Origin: Spirochaetota bacterium
GTDB lineage: Bacteria > Spirochaetota > Brachyspiria > Brachyspirales > JACRPF01
DNA: 64,000 nucleotides
Assembly (NCBI GenBank): GCA_016214035.1
Contig: JACRPF010000013.1
Location: 1 to 64,000 of the forward strand
Direction: 5' to 3'
The notes under the pieces were generated by a model. It saw only the letters and a list, made by a program, of their open reading frames with translations. It was not told where the DNA came from and searched no databases. The position numbers were made by a program, and so were the translations under genes. Shown one piece after another: positions 24,401 to 32,906 of this stretch. Each line of letters begins with the position of its first letter. Position 1 is the stretch's first letter.

Positions 24401-25915
24401 TTTCGAAAACGCCGCCGGCGGTGCGTCGTTGCCCATCGACCCCACGGGTTCCTCGCCGCTTTCCGCCATCGGACGGAGTATGATGCGCATGTCTTCGCGT
24501 GAATAACCGAACGCGGCGAGCTGCGAGAGCACATCATCAGTCAGGTGTTTCGTTCCGGACTGGGCCGGGAGTGCTGCGAGGGCGAGCGCATTGTCGCTCA
24601 GCCATTTTCCGTACGGCTTTGCAGCGGCAAGTTCCTGTTTGACAGCGGCATCGTCGATGATGGCGCCTTTCGACGTATCGATGAGGAATATCTTTCCCGG
24701 TTCGATGCGTCCCGAATGCTCGATGTCCTCGGCCGGAATGTCGAGTACGCCGACCTCGGATGCCATGACCACCATGCCGCTTTTCGTGACGAGATACCGC
24801 GCCGGGCGAAGGCCGTTACGGTCGAGAAGCGCCCCGATAACGGTGCCGTCGGATATGGCGAGTGCCGCGGGTCCGTCCCACGGTTCCATGAGGCAGGCAT
24901 GATACCGGTAGAAATCCTTTGTCTGCTGGTTAAGCGATGTGTTATTCTCCCACGCGCTCGGCACGAGCATGAGCATGGCGTGCGCGAGCGAGCGGCCGCT
25001 CAGCGTGAGGAGTTCAAACGCATTGTCGAGCGCCGCGCTGTCGCTGCCGCCGGGTACTACAACCGGTGAAAAATGCTTCACATCGTCGCCGAAAAGATCG
25101 CTTTTGAGGAGCGCCTCGCGTGCGCGCATCCAGTTGATATTCCCGCGCAGCGTATTGATCTCGCCGTTATGGGCGAGGAAGCGGAACGGCTGGGCGAGGT
25201 CCCACGTGGGAAACGTGTTCGTGCTGTAGCGTGAGTGTACCAGCGCTATGGCGCTTTCCATCGTCTCGTCGTTGAGATCGGGGAAGAATTTTTCCATCTG
25301 ATCGGGCATGAGAAGCCCTTTATAGATGAATGTGCGCGAGGAGAGACTCGGCAGATAAAAGAATTTCTTCTCCGAAAGCTCGGCGTTACGCACCGCGTTT
25401 TCGGCGATCTTGCGAATGACGTAAAGCTTACGTTCGAACGCAAGCCCTTCAACACCTACAGCGCCGATGAATATCTGGCGTACCACCGGCTGTGCTGCAC
25501 GCGCTGTTTCTCCGATGGCCGATCCGGTGACGGGAACGTCGCGCCAGCCGAGGAGCTTCTGGCCGGTCGCGGTTACGGCGGATTCGAGCGCCTTCACACA
25601 GATTGCGCGTTCTTTTTCCTTCTGCGGAAGGAATACAAGTCCGCTGCCGTATGTTCCCGGCTCGGGGAGTTTAAATGAGACCGATTTGACGAAAAACCGA
25701 TGCGGCAGCTGGAGAAGTATTCCCGCGCCATCGCCTGTCTTCGGGTCGGCACCGGTGGCGCCGCGATGCGCGAGCCTCCGGAGTATTTCAAGCCCCTGGC
25801 TGACGATGCGATGCGATTTCTCGCCGCGCATATTGCAGACAAAGCCCACACCGCAACTGTCATGTTCGAATTGAGGATCGTAGAGGCCCTGTTTGGGCGG
25901 AAGATGGTTATACAT
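21407..25915 (-). CDS. gltB: Glutamate synthase large subunit
   Basis: The 1502-residue ferredoxin/NADPH-type large subunit. It has an N-terminal type-2 glutamine amidotransferase whose nucleophile is Cys21 ('HDSCGVGF') after a 20-residue propeptide, then a central domain, an FMN-binding synthase barrel (GGDGGTGASPISSIKHAG), a 3Fe-4S motif 'CVMLRHCHYNNC' (C-x5-C-x4-C), and a C-terminal GXGXG beta-helix. Glutamine-derived ammonia is channelled to 2-oxoglutarate. Start 25915 has AAGGA five bases upstream; an ATG at 25939 would lengthen the propeptide by eight residues. A candidate sigma-54 promoter at 25994-26010 suggests nitrogen control. Confidence 0.97.
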   Translation of the reverse strand: MYNHLPPKQGLYDPQFEHDSCGVGFVCNMRGEKSHRIVSQGLEILRRLAHRGATGADPKTGDGAGILLQLPHRFFVKSVSFKLPEPGTYGSGLVFLPQKEKERAICVKALESAVTATGQKLLGWRDVPVTGSAIGETARAAQPVVRQIFIGAVGVEGLAFERKLYVIRKIAENAVRNAELSEKKFFYLPSLSSRTFIYKGLLMPDQMEKFFPDLNDETMESAIALVHSRYSTNTFPTWDLAQPFRFLAHNGEINTLRGNINWMRAREALLKSDLFGDDVKHFSPVVVPGGSDSAALDNAFELLTLSGRSLAHAMLMLVPSAWENNTSLNQQTKDFYRYHACLMEPWDGPAALAISDGTVIGALLDRNGLRPARYLVTKSGMVVMASEVGVLDIPAEDIEHSGRIEPGKIFLIDTSKGAIIDDAAVKQELAAAKPYGKWLSDNALALAALPAQSGTKHLTDDVLSQLAAFGYSREDMRIILRPMAESGEEPVGSMGNDAPPAAFSKNPHMLYTYFKQLFAQVTNPPIDSIREQIVMTLGGFIGPQKNILDETPEHARRLFIDSPVLRNEDLEKIRGLKANGFSSVTVPMLFNPHDKNDFTAAIDRVCAAAEQAIHDGHTFVILSDRGVTKDLAPLPALLAVGAVHHRLTALSMRTQIGVVLETGEPREVHHFAVLLGYGADAVNPYLAFEALQRLIDIQRLSMDLKDAKYNYVKALNKGILKVLSKMGISTLASYRGAQIFEALGLSDEVIDRCFIGTPSRIGGATFATLADETIRKHANAFHNAAPEPFLTAGGLYQWRRDGEYHLWNPETISLLQDATRTGDYGKFKEFANIINNQTIQPTTLRSVFSLVPGKPVPIKEVEPAKNIMKRFVTGAMSFGSISRGAHETMAIVMNRIGGKSNTGEGGEDPVRFIKLPNGDSKRSAIKQVASGRFGVTTNYLVNADELQIKIAQGAKPGEGGQLPGHKVSAIIARTRYTTEGVTLISPPPHHDIYSIEDLAQLIFDLKNVNPKARISVKLVSEIGVGTVAAGVAKGHADMIVIAGGDGGTGASPISSIKHAGLPWELGLSEAHQTLVMNDLRSRVTLQTDGQLRTGRDIVIAAMLGAEEYGFATGALITLGCVMLRHCHYNNCSVGVATQDEMLSARFRGQVDHLTNFFTFIAEEAREHMAAIGVRSIDELIGRTEFLGVNNALVPQKTPKLDYSRILHKPDVPKTVGIRKTQQQDHGIENVLDVTLIEKAAEAISNRKPVEICMPLYNSNRTTGAMLSGEICKKHGEEGLPENTVTCKFKGVAGQSFGAFLIRGVSFELEGMANDYVGKGMFGGRIVIQPSAGTTYASDENIIIGNTAFYGAIRGEAYIRGVAGERFCIRNSGVYGVVEGVGDHGLEYMTGGRIVVLGRIGRNFAAGMSGGIGYVYDKDGTVKDRCNMEMVELGALNDYDITLVRSLISNHFRYTKSAVARTVLDNAATELKRFVKVMPLEYKRILETKKMNEQMLLSGVLDG

Positions 25916-25993
25916 AGTATTCCTTGGCAGTAGAAACATACACGATAAGCGTTCGATATTTTATATGATTACGATAAAAATATCACCACTTGA

Positions 25994-26010
25994 AATGCAA
26001 TTCTTATGCC
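25994..26010 (-). promoter_or_regulatory. Candidate sigma-54 promoter of gltBD
   Basis: Minus strand reads TGGCAT, AAGAA, TTGCAT: a GG dinucleotide ten bases before a GC dinucleotide, matching the -24/-12 consensus TGGCAC-N5-TTGCA with one clear mismatch. It would start a leader of about 70 bases. I find no comparably good sigma-70 promoter before gltB. Confidence 0.55.
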
Positions 26011-26091
26011 AGATATTGACCAATTTCTGTGCATCCGCGGTACATGTATGCCACCTGAATGCATAATATCTGTGCAGACACGTTTTTATGC

Positions 26092-26106
26092 GCACGGAAT
26101 GTGTGC
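26092..26106. promoter_or_regulatory. NtrC-like enhancer half-sites GCAC-N7-GTGC
   Basis: GCAC at 26092-26095 and GTGC at 26103-26106 form an inverted repeat with the NtrC-box layout. It lies about 80-95 bases upstream of the candidate sigma-54 promoter, the usual place for an enhancer. It also lies 50 bases before the divergent SRD5A-family promoter, so a role there is possible. Confidence 0.4.
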
Positions 26107-26155
26107 ATTTGATGCGAAGTTCTGTTTTTACTTATCTTCGACATCGGTGAAACGG

Positions 26156-26183
26156 TTGACTCTCTTCAGTATAAGGGTATGAT
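26156..26183 (+). promoter_or_regulatory. Promoter of the SRD5A-family gene
   Basis: TTGACT at 26156-26161, 16-base spacer, TATGAT at 26178-26183; AAGGAG precedes the ATG at 26222. Confidence 0.65.
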
Positions 26184-26221
26184 GAATTGTAACTGAATTA
26201 TATCAAGGAGCATATCAGCAT

Positions 26222-26977
26222 ATGGCTGAACAACAGGTATACAACATAGCCGTACTCGCCTTTACAGCTGCCGGAGTGCTGATACTCATCGCGCTCTTTT
26301 TCATACCGGCTCCGTACGGCAGGCATCTGAAAAAAAGTTTCGGTTTTGCGGTGAATAACCGCACCGGATGGCTTTTGATGGAAGCGCCGGCTTCTATCCT
26401 ATTCATCGTATTCCTCTTCTGGGGTAATCAGCATATCGGTATCGTGACCGTCGTATTTCTGCTCATCTGGCAGGCTCATTATCTCTACCGGAGCTTTATC
26501 TATCCATTCCGGCTTATCCCCCGGCCCATGCCTCTTGCCGTGGCGTTTATGGGGTTGTTCTTCAATATAATGAATACCTATCTGCAGGGACGCTGGTTTG
26601 CGGTGATAGGGCCTGAATATGCGGCCTCATGGCTTCGTGACCCGCGTTTCATCATCGGACTTGCCATGTTCATCACCGGGTTTGCGATCAACAAATGGGC
26701 GGACAATGTGCTGCATCGGCTGAAACGTGAAAACCCCGGTACATACCGCATCCCCTCCGGCGGATTATACAATGCAATATCATCGCCGAACTATTTCGGT
26801 GAGATCATTGAATGGAGCGGCTGGGCTGTCATGACGTGGTCGGTTCCCGGCGCGGTATTCGCGTTCTGGACGGCGGCAAATCTTATGCCTCGCGCATGGT
26901 CACATCACCGGTGGTATAAACGCACCTTCCCCGATTATCCAAAGGAACGCAAAGCGCTTATACCGGGTGTATGGTAG
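26222..26977 (+). CDS. Steroid 5-alpha-reductase-family membrane protein
   Basis: A 251-residue membrane protein with about six hydrophobic segments and the C-terminal signature of the 3-oxo-5-alpha-steroid 4-dehydrogenase family: 'SPNYFGEIIEWSGWAVMTWS', 'PRAWSHHRWYKRTFPDYPKER' and 'KALIPGVW'. Eukaryotic members reduce a C=C bond with NADPH. Bacterial relatives probably reduce polyprenyl or lipid substrates, but most are uncharacterised. A strong ribosome-binding site and promoter precede it. It is divergent from gltBD and convergent with the gene at 26981-27301. The hydrophobic N-terminal half (LFFIPAPYGRH, then LLMEAPASILFIVFLF) matches the family's usual layout. Confidence 0.8.
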   Translation: MAEQQVYNIAVLAFTAAGVLILIALFFIPAPYGRHLKKSFGFAVNNRTGWLLMEAPASILFIVFLFWGNQHIGIVTVVFLLIWQAHYLYRSFIYPFRLIPRPMPLAVAFMGLFFNIMNTYLQGRWFAVIGPEYAASWLRDPRFIIGLAMFITGFAINKWADNVLHRLKRENPGTYRIPSGGLYNAISSPNYFGEIIEWSGWAVMTWSVPGAVFAFWTAANLMPRAWSHHRWYKRTFPDYPKERKALIPGVW

Positions 26978-26980
26978 TCA

Positions 26981-27301
26981 TTATTTTGTGACCGGGCAGA
27001 GAAATATCCGCGATCCGTCGTAAAGGACCACAGCGCTGTCGGGTTTACCGATTTTTTCCCAGGTCTTGGCGTTAATCTGCAGCGTCCGGGAAGGACATTC
27101 ATTGCGGAGTTCCACACGCGCGGGAACCGCATGCCCTTCGGCGCCGCTGAGGAAATGTTCAAGCGGTATCTCGGTGCAGAGTGAAACGGGATGCTCCTTA
27201 GTCATCATCCCCAGATCAAAGCCGTCGTTGGGATGTATCACCAGATGGTTGGCGCGTACGTCCTTTCCAAATGAGACTTTCAGCTTTTCGGTTTTTTTCA
27301 T
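26981..27301 (-). CDS. Hypothetical 106-aa protein
   Basis: A 106-residue soluble protein that I do not recognise. The sequence is beta-strand-like, with two regular blocks: a start near 'KVSFGKDVRANHLVIHPNDGF' (in part) and a second, 'LQINAKTWEKIGKP', ending 'SAVVLYDGSRIFLCP'. There is no signal peptide. The start at 27301 has GGTGAG upstream and is favoured over an ATG at 27310. It has a good promoter at 27398-27426 and a leader of about 95 bases that contains a short GC hairpin. The convergent SRD5A-family gene ends three bases from its stop. Confidence 0.6.
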   Translation of the reverse strand: MKKTEKLKVSFGKDVRANHLVIHPNDGFDLGMMTKEHPVSLCTEIPLEHFLSGAEGHAVPARVELRNECPSRTLQINAKTWEKIGKPDSAVVLYDGSRIFLCPVTK

Positions 27302-27397
27302 ACGGCTCACCAGAATAAAGAATAGAGCATCCGACCGCCTGGCGCATGTGCGGCCGGACGTATCGGCCGAGTTGTTGCAACATGCGTCCAGAAATAT

Positions 27398-27426
27398 AAT
27401 ATAACGCGCGTATGTCGCAGCGTCAA
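27398..27426 (-). promoter_or_regulatory. Promoter of the 26981-27301 gene
   Basis: Minus strand: TTGACG (27426-27421), 17-base spacer, TATATT (27403-27398). Confidence 0.65.
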
Positions 27427-27517
27427 GACGGCAAATTTAAAATATGTTCACGAAAACTGCGGGTGGATGTTTTATTGCCGAATCCATTCAGTGTGGAAAA
27501 ACGGAAACGCCGTTTGA

Positions 27518-27545
27518 TTGACAAAAACCACAAAAATGGTAGTAT
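27518..27545 (+). promoter_or_regulatory. Promoter of tRNA-Val and the MTAN-like gene
   Basis: Consensus TTGACA at 27518-27523, 16-base spacer, TAGTAT at 27540-27545, about 20 bases before the tRNA. No other promoter is evident before the gene at 27676. Confidence 0.6.
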
Positions 27546-27564
27546 ACGGGCGGTTTTGAATCCC

Positions 27565-27637
<73 letters not shown>

Positions 27638-27675
27638 CAGATATGGCGTTGGACTATGCGTACAGGTGAAATAAG

Positions 27676-28359
27676 TTGAAATTGCTCGTCATCATACCAA
27701 CACAGCTTGAACGTGACGCCCTTGAGCGGTATTTCACTGTAGAGCATATCCCATCCGAAACACAGATCATCGGAAAACTGTCCGTTACCTATTATGCATC
27801 ATTAACAATCACCGTCGCCACGGGCGGACTTGGAAAAACACAGTTCGCGGTGCATACGCAGCATCTCATCGACGCCGGGAATTGGGATCTGGTCATCTGC
27901 GCGGGAGCCGCCGGTTCGCTGGTGGACCATCTGGCCGTTGGCGATGTGATTATCGCCACGGAAACGGTTGAGCACGACATACGGAAGATCGGCGGTCAGC
28001 CCTCACCGCGGTTCGGCAGCTCGGAAAAGGTAGTGGAGTTGTACCGGACCATCGCGGAGGCGGTTCGCCCATTCGCCGTGCACTTCGCGCCCATCGCGAG
28101 CGGCGACGAAGACGTTGCCAGCGCGGAACGGCGGAAGGACATCCATGCACGGACGATGGCGCGGGCGGTTGCCTGGGAAGGCGCCGGTGCGGCGCGCGCA
28201 TGCCGCTTCAGTAATGTCCCGTTCATCGAGATACGGAGCGTGACCGACAGCGCGGACCACCCCGGCGTTGTCGCCGATTTCAAGAAGAATGTGAACCTCG
28301 CTATGGGTAATATAGCTGTCATGGTGATCGCGCTCGCAAAACATTTTCACAGCGTATAA
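27676..28359 (+). CDS. MTA/SAH-nucleosidase or futalosine-hydrolase-like protein
   Basis: A 227-residue protein of the purine/uridine nucleoside phosphorylase superfamily. Visible motifs are 'LLVIIPTQLERDAL' at the N-terminus, 'ICAGAAGSL' (phosphate/ribose region), a 'VAWEGAGAARAC' segment where the substrate-binding ME motif usually sits, and 'IRSVTDSADH' with the catalytic Asp. It most likely hydrolyses a purine nucleoside such as methylthioadenosine, S-adenosylhomocysteine or futalosine. The start is TTG at 27676 with GGTGA upstream. It probably shares the tRNA-Val transcript. mtnP at 17331 covers the phosphorolytic route for methylthioadenosine, so this gene may have another substrate. 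Confidence 0.75.
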   Translation: MKLLVIIPTQLERDALERYFTVEHIPSETQIIGKLSVTYYASLTITVATGGLGKTQFAVHTQHLIDAGNWDLVICAGAAGSLVDHLAVGDVIIATETVEHDIRKIGGQPSPRFGSSEKVVELYRTIAEAVRPFAVHFAPIASGDEDVASAERRKDIHARTMARAVAWEGAGAARACRFSNVPFIEIRSVTDSADHPGVVADFKKNVNLAMGNIAVMVIALAKHFHSV

Positions 28360-28391
28360 GTGATCGTAATCCGCGATACGTTTCCGGTGAG

Positions 28392-28420
28392 TTGACGCGA
28401 AAAAGCATATCGGTTATACT
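28392..28420 (+). promoter_or_regulatory. purL promoter
   Basis: TTGACG at 28392-28397, 17-base spacer, TATACT at 28415-28420. The purL ATG is at 28427, only six bases after the -10 box, so the mRNA would be leaderless and carry no riboswitch or ribosome-binding site. Confidence 0.7.
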
Positions 28421-28426
28421 CCGGAT

Positions 28427-31400
28427 ATGAAAGCAAAAAACACCGATTCTGCGGCGACGGCAATCGTACGCCGCGTATTCTCACAGAAAAAAACAGCGTT
28501 CGACCATGAAGCCCGGCATCTTATGCACGAGTGTTCGCAGAACCTCGGCATCGGCGGCATCAAACGCATACGCGTGATACACCGCTACGATGTGCAGAAC
28601 ATCGACGCATCAGCATGGACAGACAGCATACACACGATATTCTCCGAGCCGCCGGTGGACACGGTATATGAGGAGACATTCCCGTTCGATAAAGATGAAA
28701 CGGTGTTCGCCTATGAATATCTTCCCGGCCAGTACGACCAGCGTTCCGACGCCGCGGCACAGGCCGTGCAGATACTTACGCAGGGCGAAAAGCCGCTCAT
28801 ACGCTGTGCAACGGTCATCGCCGTGCAGGGTGTCACGACGCCGGATGATATAAAGAAGATAAAAGACTTTCTCATCAATCCGGTGGATTCGCGCGAAGCG
28901 GCGCTGGAAAAACCTTCGACACTTGAGGCGCATTATCCCGTGCCTGACGACGTGAAGACCATGACCGGCTTCATCGGCATGGACAGACCTGCGCTGGAAC
29001 GGTTCCTCGCCGAGATGAATTTCGCGATGGATATCGACGACCTTCTGTTCTGTCAGGATTATTTTAAAAATACCGAACGGCGTGATCCATCGTTCACCGA
29101 ACTCAAAATAATCGACACCTACTGGTCCGATCACTGCCGGCACACCACATTCCTCACCGCCATTGACGATGTGTCGTTCGATCCGCACACCGATATCGTG
29201 AAAAAGGCATTTGACCATTATTGTGCCGTGCGCGAGGACGTTTATCGCGGAAAGAAACAGAAAGACATCTGCCTCATGGATGCGGCCACTATTGCAGCGA
29301 AGAAACTGAAAAAGGACGGACTCATACCTGATCTTGACGAATCGGACGAGATCAACGCCTGCAGCATCGTCGTTGAAGCTGATGTTGATGGGAAAAAAGA
29401 ACCGTGGCTCGTGCAGTTCAAGAACGAGACGCATAATCACCCCACGGAAATTGAACCGTTCGGCGGAGCCGCGACGTGTATCGGCGGCGCCATACGCGAC
29501 CCGTTGTCGGGCCGTGCGTTCGTCTATCAGGCGATGCGCGTCACCGGTTCGGGCGATCCGCGGACGCCTGCGGAAAAGACCTTGAAGGGAAAACTCTCAC
29601 AGCGGAAGATAAGCACCGAGGCTGCGCACGGATATTCATCGTACGGCAATCAGATTGGCCTTTCTACCGGGCTGGTGCATGAGATATATGATGAAGGCTA
29701 TGCGGCGAAACGCATGGAGATAGGCGCTGTCATCGGCGCGTCACCGAAGTCATGGGTGCGGCGTGAACAGCCGGCGGCGGGCGATGTCATCGTCCTTCTC
29801 GGCGGACGCACGGGCCGCGACGGCTGCGGTGGTGCCACGGGCTCGTCGAAGGCGCATACGCTTACGTCCATCGAGACCTGCGGAGCCGAAGTGCAGAAAG
29901 GGAATGCTCCCGAGGAACGCAAGATTCAGCGGCTCTTCCGCAATCCCGACGTAACGCGGCTTATCAAGAAATGCAATGACTTCGGCGCGGGCGGCGTGTC
30001 GGTGGCCATCGGCGAGCTTGCCGACGGCGTGGCGATAGACCTCGACCGCGTGCCGAAGAAGTACGAGGGACTCGACGGCACCGAGCTTGCAATATCAGAA
30101 TCGCAGGAACGTATGGCGGTAGTACTTGCGAAGAGCGATGTAGAACGGTTCTTCGGATATGCCGCATCGGAAAATCTGGAAGCCACCAGCGTAGCAGAAG
30201 TGACCGCTGAACCGGTGATGCAGATGCGCTGGCGCGGAAAAGTCATCGTTTCGCTCAAGCGCGAATTTCTCAATTCCAATGGTGCAAAAAAGCATACGAA
30301 GATAAACATAACGTCGTGGCAGGCGGAAAGCCCATTGACGACGTCGGCGGTACGGACGGATGACACGTTCGCAAAATCGCTCACGTCGGTGCTCACATCA
30401 CCCAGTTGCGCATCTCAGAAAGGTCTCAACGAGCGCTTCGATTCGAATATCGGCGCAGCGAGCGTGGTGATGCCCTTCGGCGGCGCACAGCAGGAAACGC
30501 CGCTCGAATACATGGCGGCAAAACTCCCCGTACTCGACGGCGAGACGACGACAGCCACCGTCATGACCTACGGATTCGATCCGCGCATCTCTCGCTGGAG
30601 TCCGTATCACGGCGCCGTGTATGCGGTGGTGTCATCCGTCGCGCGCGTCGCATCGAGCGGTGCTGACTATTCAAAAGTACGGCTCACGTTTCAGGAATAT
30701 TTTGAACGCCTCCGCAAAGACCCGTCGCGTTGGGGAAAACCGCTCGCGTCATTATTGGGTGCATTCACCGCGCAGATGATGCTGAAGCTCCCGGCAATCG
30801 GGGGCAAGGACAGTATGTCGGGTTCGTTCGAGGATCTCGACGTTCCGCCCACACTCGTCTCGTTCGCGGTATCGTATATGGACGCGCGGAATATCGTCAC
30901 ACCGGAACTGAAAGCGCCGGGACACGGGATGTGTCTCCTGCCGCTGCGCATCGACGAAAACGTCATCCCGGCATGGGATTATGTCCACACGCTCTACGCG
31001 CGCATCCGAGACCTCGCCGCGAAGAAAGTTCTGGCTTCATGCAGAACGGTTGGCGTGGACGGTGTCGCGGAATCGCTAGCAAAGATGTGTTTCGGGAACA
31101 GAATAGGTGTTGCCTGCGATGTGTCGGTCACCCGTGAGATGCTCTTCAAGCCGTATCCCGGTGCGCTCATCATCGAGCTTAACGATAAAAAAGATGTTTC
31201 GCTGTTCAGCGGCTTGGACGTGATACCGCTCGGTGAGACGATAGGCGCATATGAATTCCGTACCGCCGGCGGAGCTGTTGCGCTTGACCTGGTGCATACG
31301 CGCTGGCGCGAGGTGTTCGAAGATGTATTCCCGCTCTCGGCCGAAGGCGAGGGTCCCATGGAGGAGATACGCTGCACCGTTCAGGGCAGGATGAAGGCGG

Positions 31401-32212
31401 CAAAATCCGTTGCGTATCCCAAGGTGCTCATCACCGCATTCCCCGGCACGAACAGCGAATATGATTCGGCGCGGGCATTCAATCGCGCGGGGGCACAATC
31501 ACATATCTTCGTATTCAGAAACCGGACGCCCGACGATGTTGACTGGTCGATCAAAGAACTCGTAGCGCAGATACAGCGGACGAACATCATCATGATACCC
31601 GGCGGCTTTTCATCAGGCGACGAACCCGAGGGCAGCGGAAAATTCATCGCCTCGGTGTTCAGAAATCCGCGCATCGCCGACGCGGTTATGGAACTCCTTA
31701 CCAAACGCGACGGACTCATACTCGGCATCTGCAATGGTTTTCAGGCGCTTGTGAAGATAGGCCTTGTGCCCTACGGCGAGATACGGCCGATGAACGGTCA
31801 TTCGCCCACGCTCACGTTCAACACCATCGGACGTCACGTCGCCACGATGACGCGGACGAAAGTGGTCTCGCGCCTGTCGCCGTGGTTTGCGAATGTCAAC
31901 GAGGGCGACACGTTTGTCATCCCCATCTCACACGGCGAAGGACGCTTCATCGCCGATGCGGATGTTCTTGATGCGCTTAAAAAAAGCGGACAGATCGCCA
32001 CGCGTTATGTGAAGAGCGACGGAACACCGGCGTCAGTACGGCCGGATAATCCCAACGGTTCGATGTTCGCCATCGAGGGTATCACGAGCCCGGACGGCAG
32101 AGTGCTCGGCAAGATGGGGCATTCGGAACGTGTTTCAGATCTGGTGGCGGTGAATGTGCCGGGGAATAAAATGCAGCCGATATTCGAGGCTGGCGTGAAT
32201 TATTTCAGGTAA
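28427..32212 (+). CDS. purL: Phosphoribosylformylglycinamidine synthase, single chain
   Basis: The 1261-residue large PurL makes FGAM from FGAR, ATP and glutamine in purine synthesis. It has an N-terminal FGAR-AT linker, two synthase domains (TYWSDHCRHTTF, NETHNHPTEIEPFGGAAT) and a C-terminal glutaminase with nucleophile Cys1102 in 'LGICNGFQAL'. The arrangement matches the clostridial-type single-chain form rather than separate PurQ/PurL/PurS. The first 14 residues extend beyond usual homologues, but no other ATG, GTG or TTG lies before the conserved 'RVFSQKK' segment. The promoter sits directly before the ATG. Confidence 0.95.
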   Translation: MKAKNTDSAATAIVRRVFSQKKTAFDHEARHLMHECSQNLGIGGIKRIRVIHRYDVQNIDASAWTDSIHTIFSEPPVDTVYEETFPFDKDETVFAYEYLPGQYDQRSDAAAQAVQILTQGEKPLIRCATVIAVQGVTTPDDIKKIKDFLINPVDSREAALEKPSTLEAHYPVPDDVKTMTGFIGMDRPALERFLAEMNFAMDIDDLLFCQDYFKNTERRDPSFTELKIIDTYWSDHCRHTTFLTAIDDVSFDPHTDIVKKAFDHYCAVREDVYRGKKQKDICLMDAATIAAKKLKKDGLIPDLDESDEINACSIVVEADVDGKKEPWLVQFKNETHNHPTEIEPFGGAATCIGGAIRDPLSGRAFVYQAMRVTGSGDPRTPAEKTLKGKLSQRKISTEAAHGYSSYGNQIGLSTGLVHEIYDEGYAAKRMEIGAVIGASPKSWVRREQPAAGDVIVLLGGRTGRDGCGGATGSSKAHTLTSIETCGAEVQKGNAPEERKIQRLFRNPDVTRLIKKCNDFGAGGVSVAIGELADGVAIDLDRVPKKYEGLDGTELAISESQERMAVVLAKSDVERFFGYAASENLEATSVAEVTAEPVMQMRWRGKVIVSLKREFLNSNGAKKHTKINITSWQAESPLTTSAVRTDDTFAKSLTSVLTSPSCASQKGLNERFDSNIGAASVVMPFGGAQQETPLEYMAAKLPVLDGETTTATVMTYGFDPRISRWSPYHGAVYAVVSSVARVASSGADYSKVRLTFQEYFERLRKDPSRWGKPLASLLGAFTAQMMLKLPAIGGKDSMSGSFEDLDVPPTLVSFAVSYMDARNIVTPELKAPGHGMCLLPLRIDENVIPAWDYVHTLYARIRDLAAKKVLASCRTVGVDGVAESLAKMCFGNRIGVACDVSVTREMLFKPYPGALIIELNDKKDVSLFSGLDVIPLGETIGAYEFRTAGGAVALDLVHTRWREVFEDVFPLSAEGEGPMEEIRCTVQGRMKAAKSVAYPKVLITAFPGTNSEYDSARAFNRAGAQSHIFVFRNRTPDDVDWSIKELVAQIQRTNIIMIPGGFSSGDEPEGSGKFIASVFRNPRIADAVMELLTKRDGLILGICNGFQALVKIGLVPYGEIRPMNGHSPTLTFNTIGRHVATMTRTKVVSRLSPWFANVNEGDTFVIPISHGEGRFIADADVLDALKKSGQIATRYVKSDGTPASVRPDNPNGSMFAIEGITSPDGRVLGKMGHSERVSDLVAVNVPGNKMQPIFEAGVNYFR

Positions 32213-32217
32213 CTCTT

Positions 32218-32868
32218 TTACTGTTTGTCTTTATTGCCGAGATTTCTGATGCGTTCGCGGAGATTCTTTGCGAATTCCATCGGTTTCTTTTCAAGCGGCT
32301 TCACTTTAAATGTCGCCATGAAATCGCCGAGTACATCGGCGAAAATATTGCCCGCCGCCGCATTCGGCAACGGGTTGAGCGACGCCTGCATTCTAAGCGC
32401 ATCCATCGCATGTTTGTCGGTTATCTCCGAGATGAGTGATACGTTCGATTCGCTCACACCGATAAGAAAGATGCGTTCACCGGCCTCGATGATGGTCACA
32501 TACCGGTTGGGCGCCACGAGCGTCATACCGAGCGTCTTTACCACGGCGTTGTTCTGACCCATCTGCGACGAGCGGCGTTTGAGATACAGATAGATGAAAT
32601 AGAGCACCGCTATGAAAATAACGACCATTATCAGCGAACGTATCAGGAACCAGACATAATTGCCCTGACGTTTTTCCGTTTCTCGGTTGAGATCGGTCAT
32701 GAACAGCGGACCGGGGTCGTTCGTCGACGTTGCGCCGGGCGTTAGTGCGGCGGCCGGTAAGGCATTCGTTATGGCGGGAGCGTTTTTTGTGTTCGTATTT
32801 TTCGGGGCGGAAAACGCAGCTATGGAGAAGATTGCCAGAGTGGAAACGATAAAAAGAAGATATCGCAT
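32218..32868 (-). CDS. fliO: FliO-like flagellar biosynthesis protein
   Basis: A 216-residue protein with an N-terminal signal-like helix, a linker, a transmembrane segment at about residues 75-97 (LIRSLIMVVIFIAVLYFIYL), and the FliO-type cytoplasmic domain: 'VVKTLGMTLVAPNRYVTIIEAGERIFLIGVSES' (in part: GMTLVAPNRYVTIIEAGERI) and 'ISEITD'. FliO helps assemble the FliPQR export gate of the flagellar type III system. The start at 32868 is chosen because an upstream frame would run into tRNA-Ser. It lies 38 bases after tRNA-Ser on the same strand with no promoter between, so it is probably co-transcribed with it. No other flagellar gene lies nearby. Confidence 0.72.
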   Translation of the reverse strand: MRYLLFIVSTLAIFSIAAFSAPKNTNTKNAPAITNALPAAALTPGATSTNDPGPLFMTDLNRETEKRQGNYVWFLIRSLIMVVIFIAVLYFIYLYLKRRSSQMGQNNAVVKTLGMTLVAPNRYVTIIEAGERIFLIGVSESNVSLISEITDKHAMDALRMQASLNPLPNAAAGNIFADVLGDFMATFKVKPLEKKPMEFAKNLRERIRNLGNKDKQ

Positions 32869-32906
32869 AGTTACATCCGTTTGCGGAGCGCCATAGTTCC
32901 GCGTTT

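Noticed and set aside
28381-28427. Purine riboswitch before purL
   Set aside because: The promoter ends six bases before the start codon, so no leader RNA exists to carry one.
28610-29440. 276-codon antisense frame inside purL
   Set aside because: No ribosome-binding site, promoter or domain; purL is certain on the other strand.
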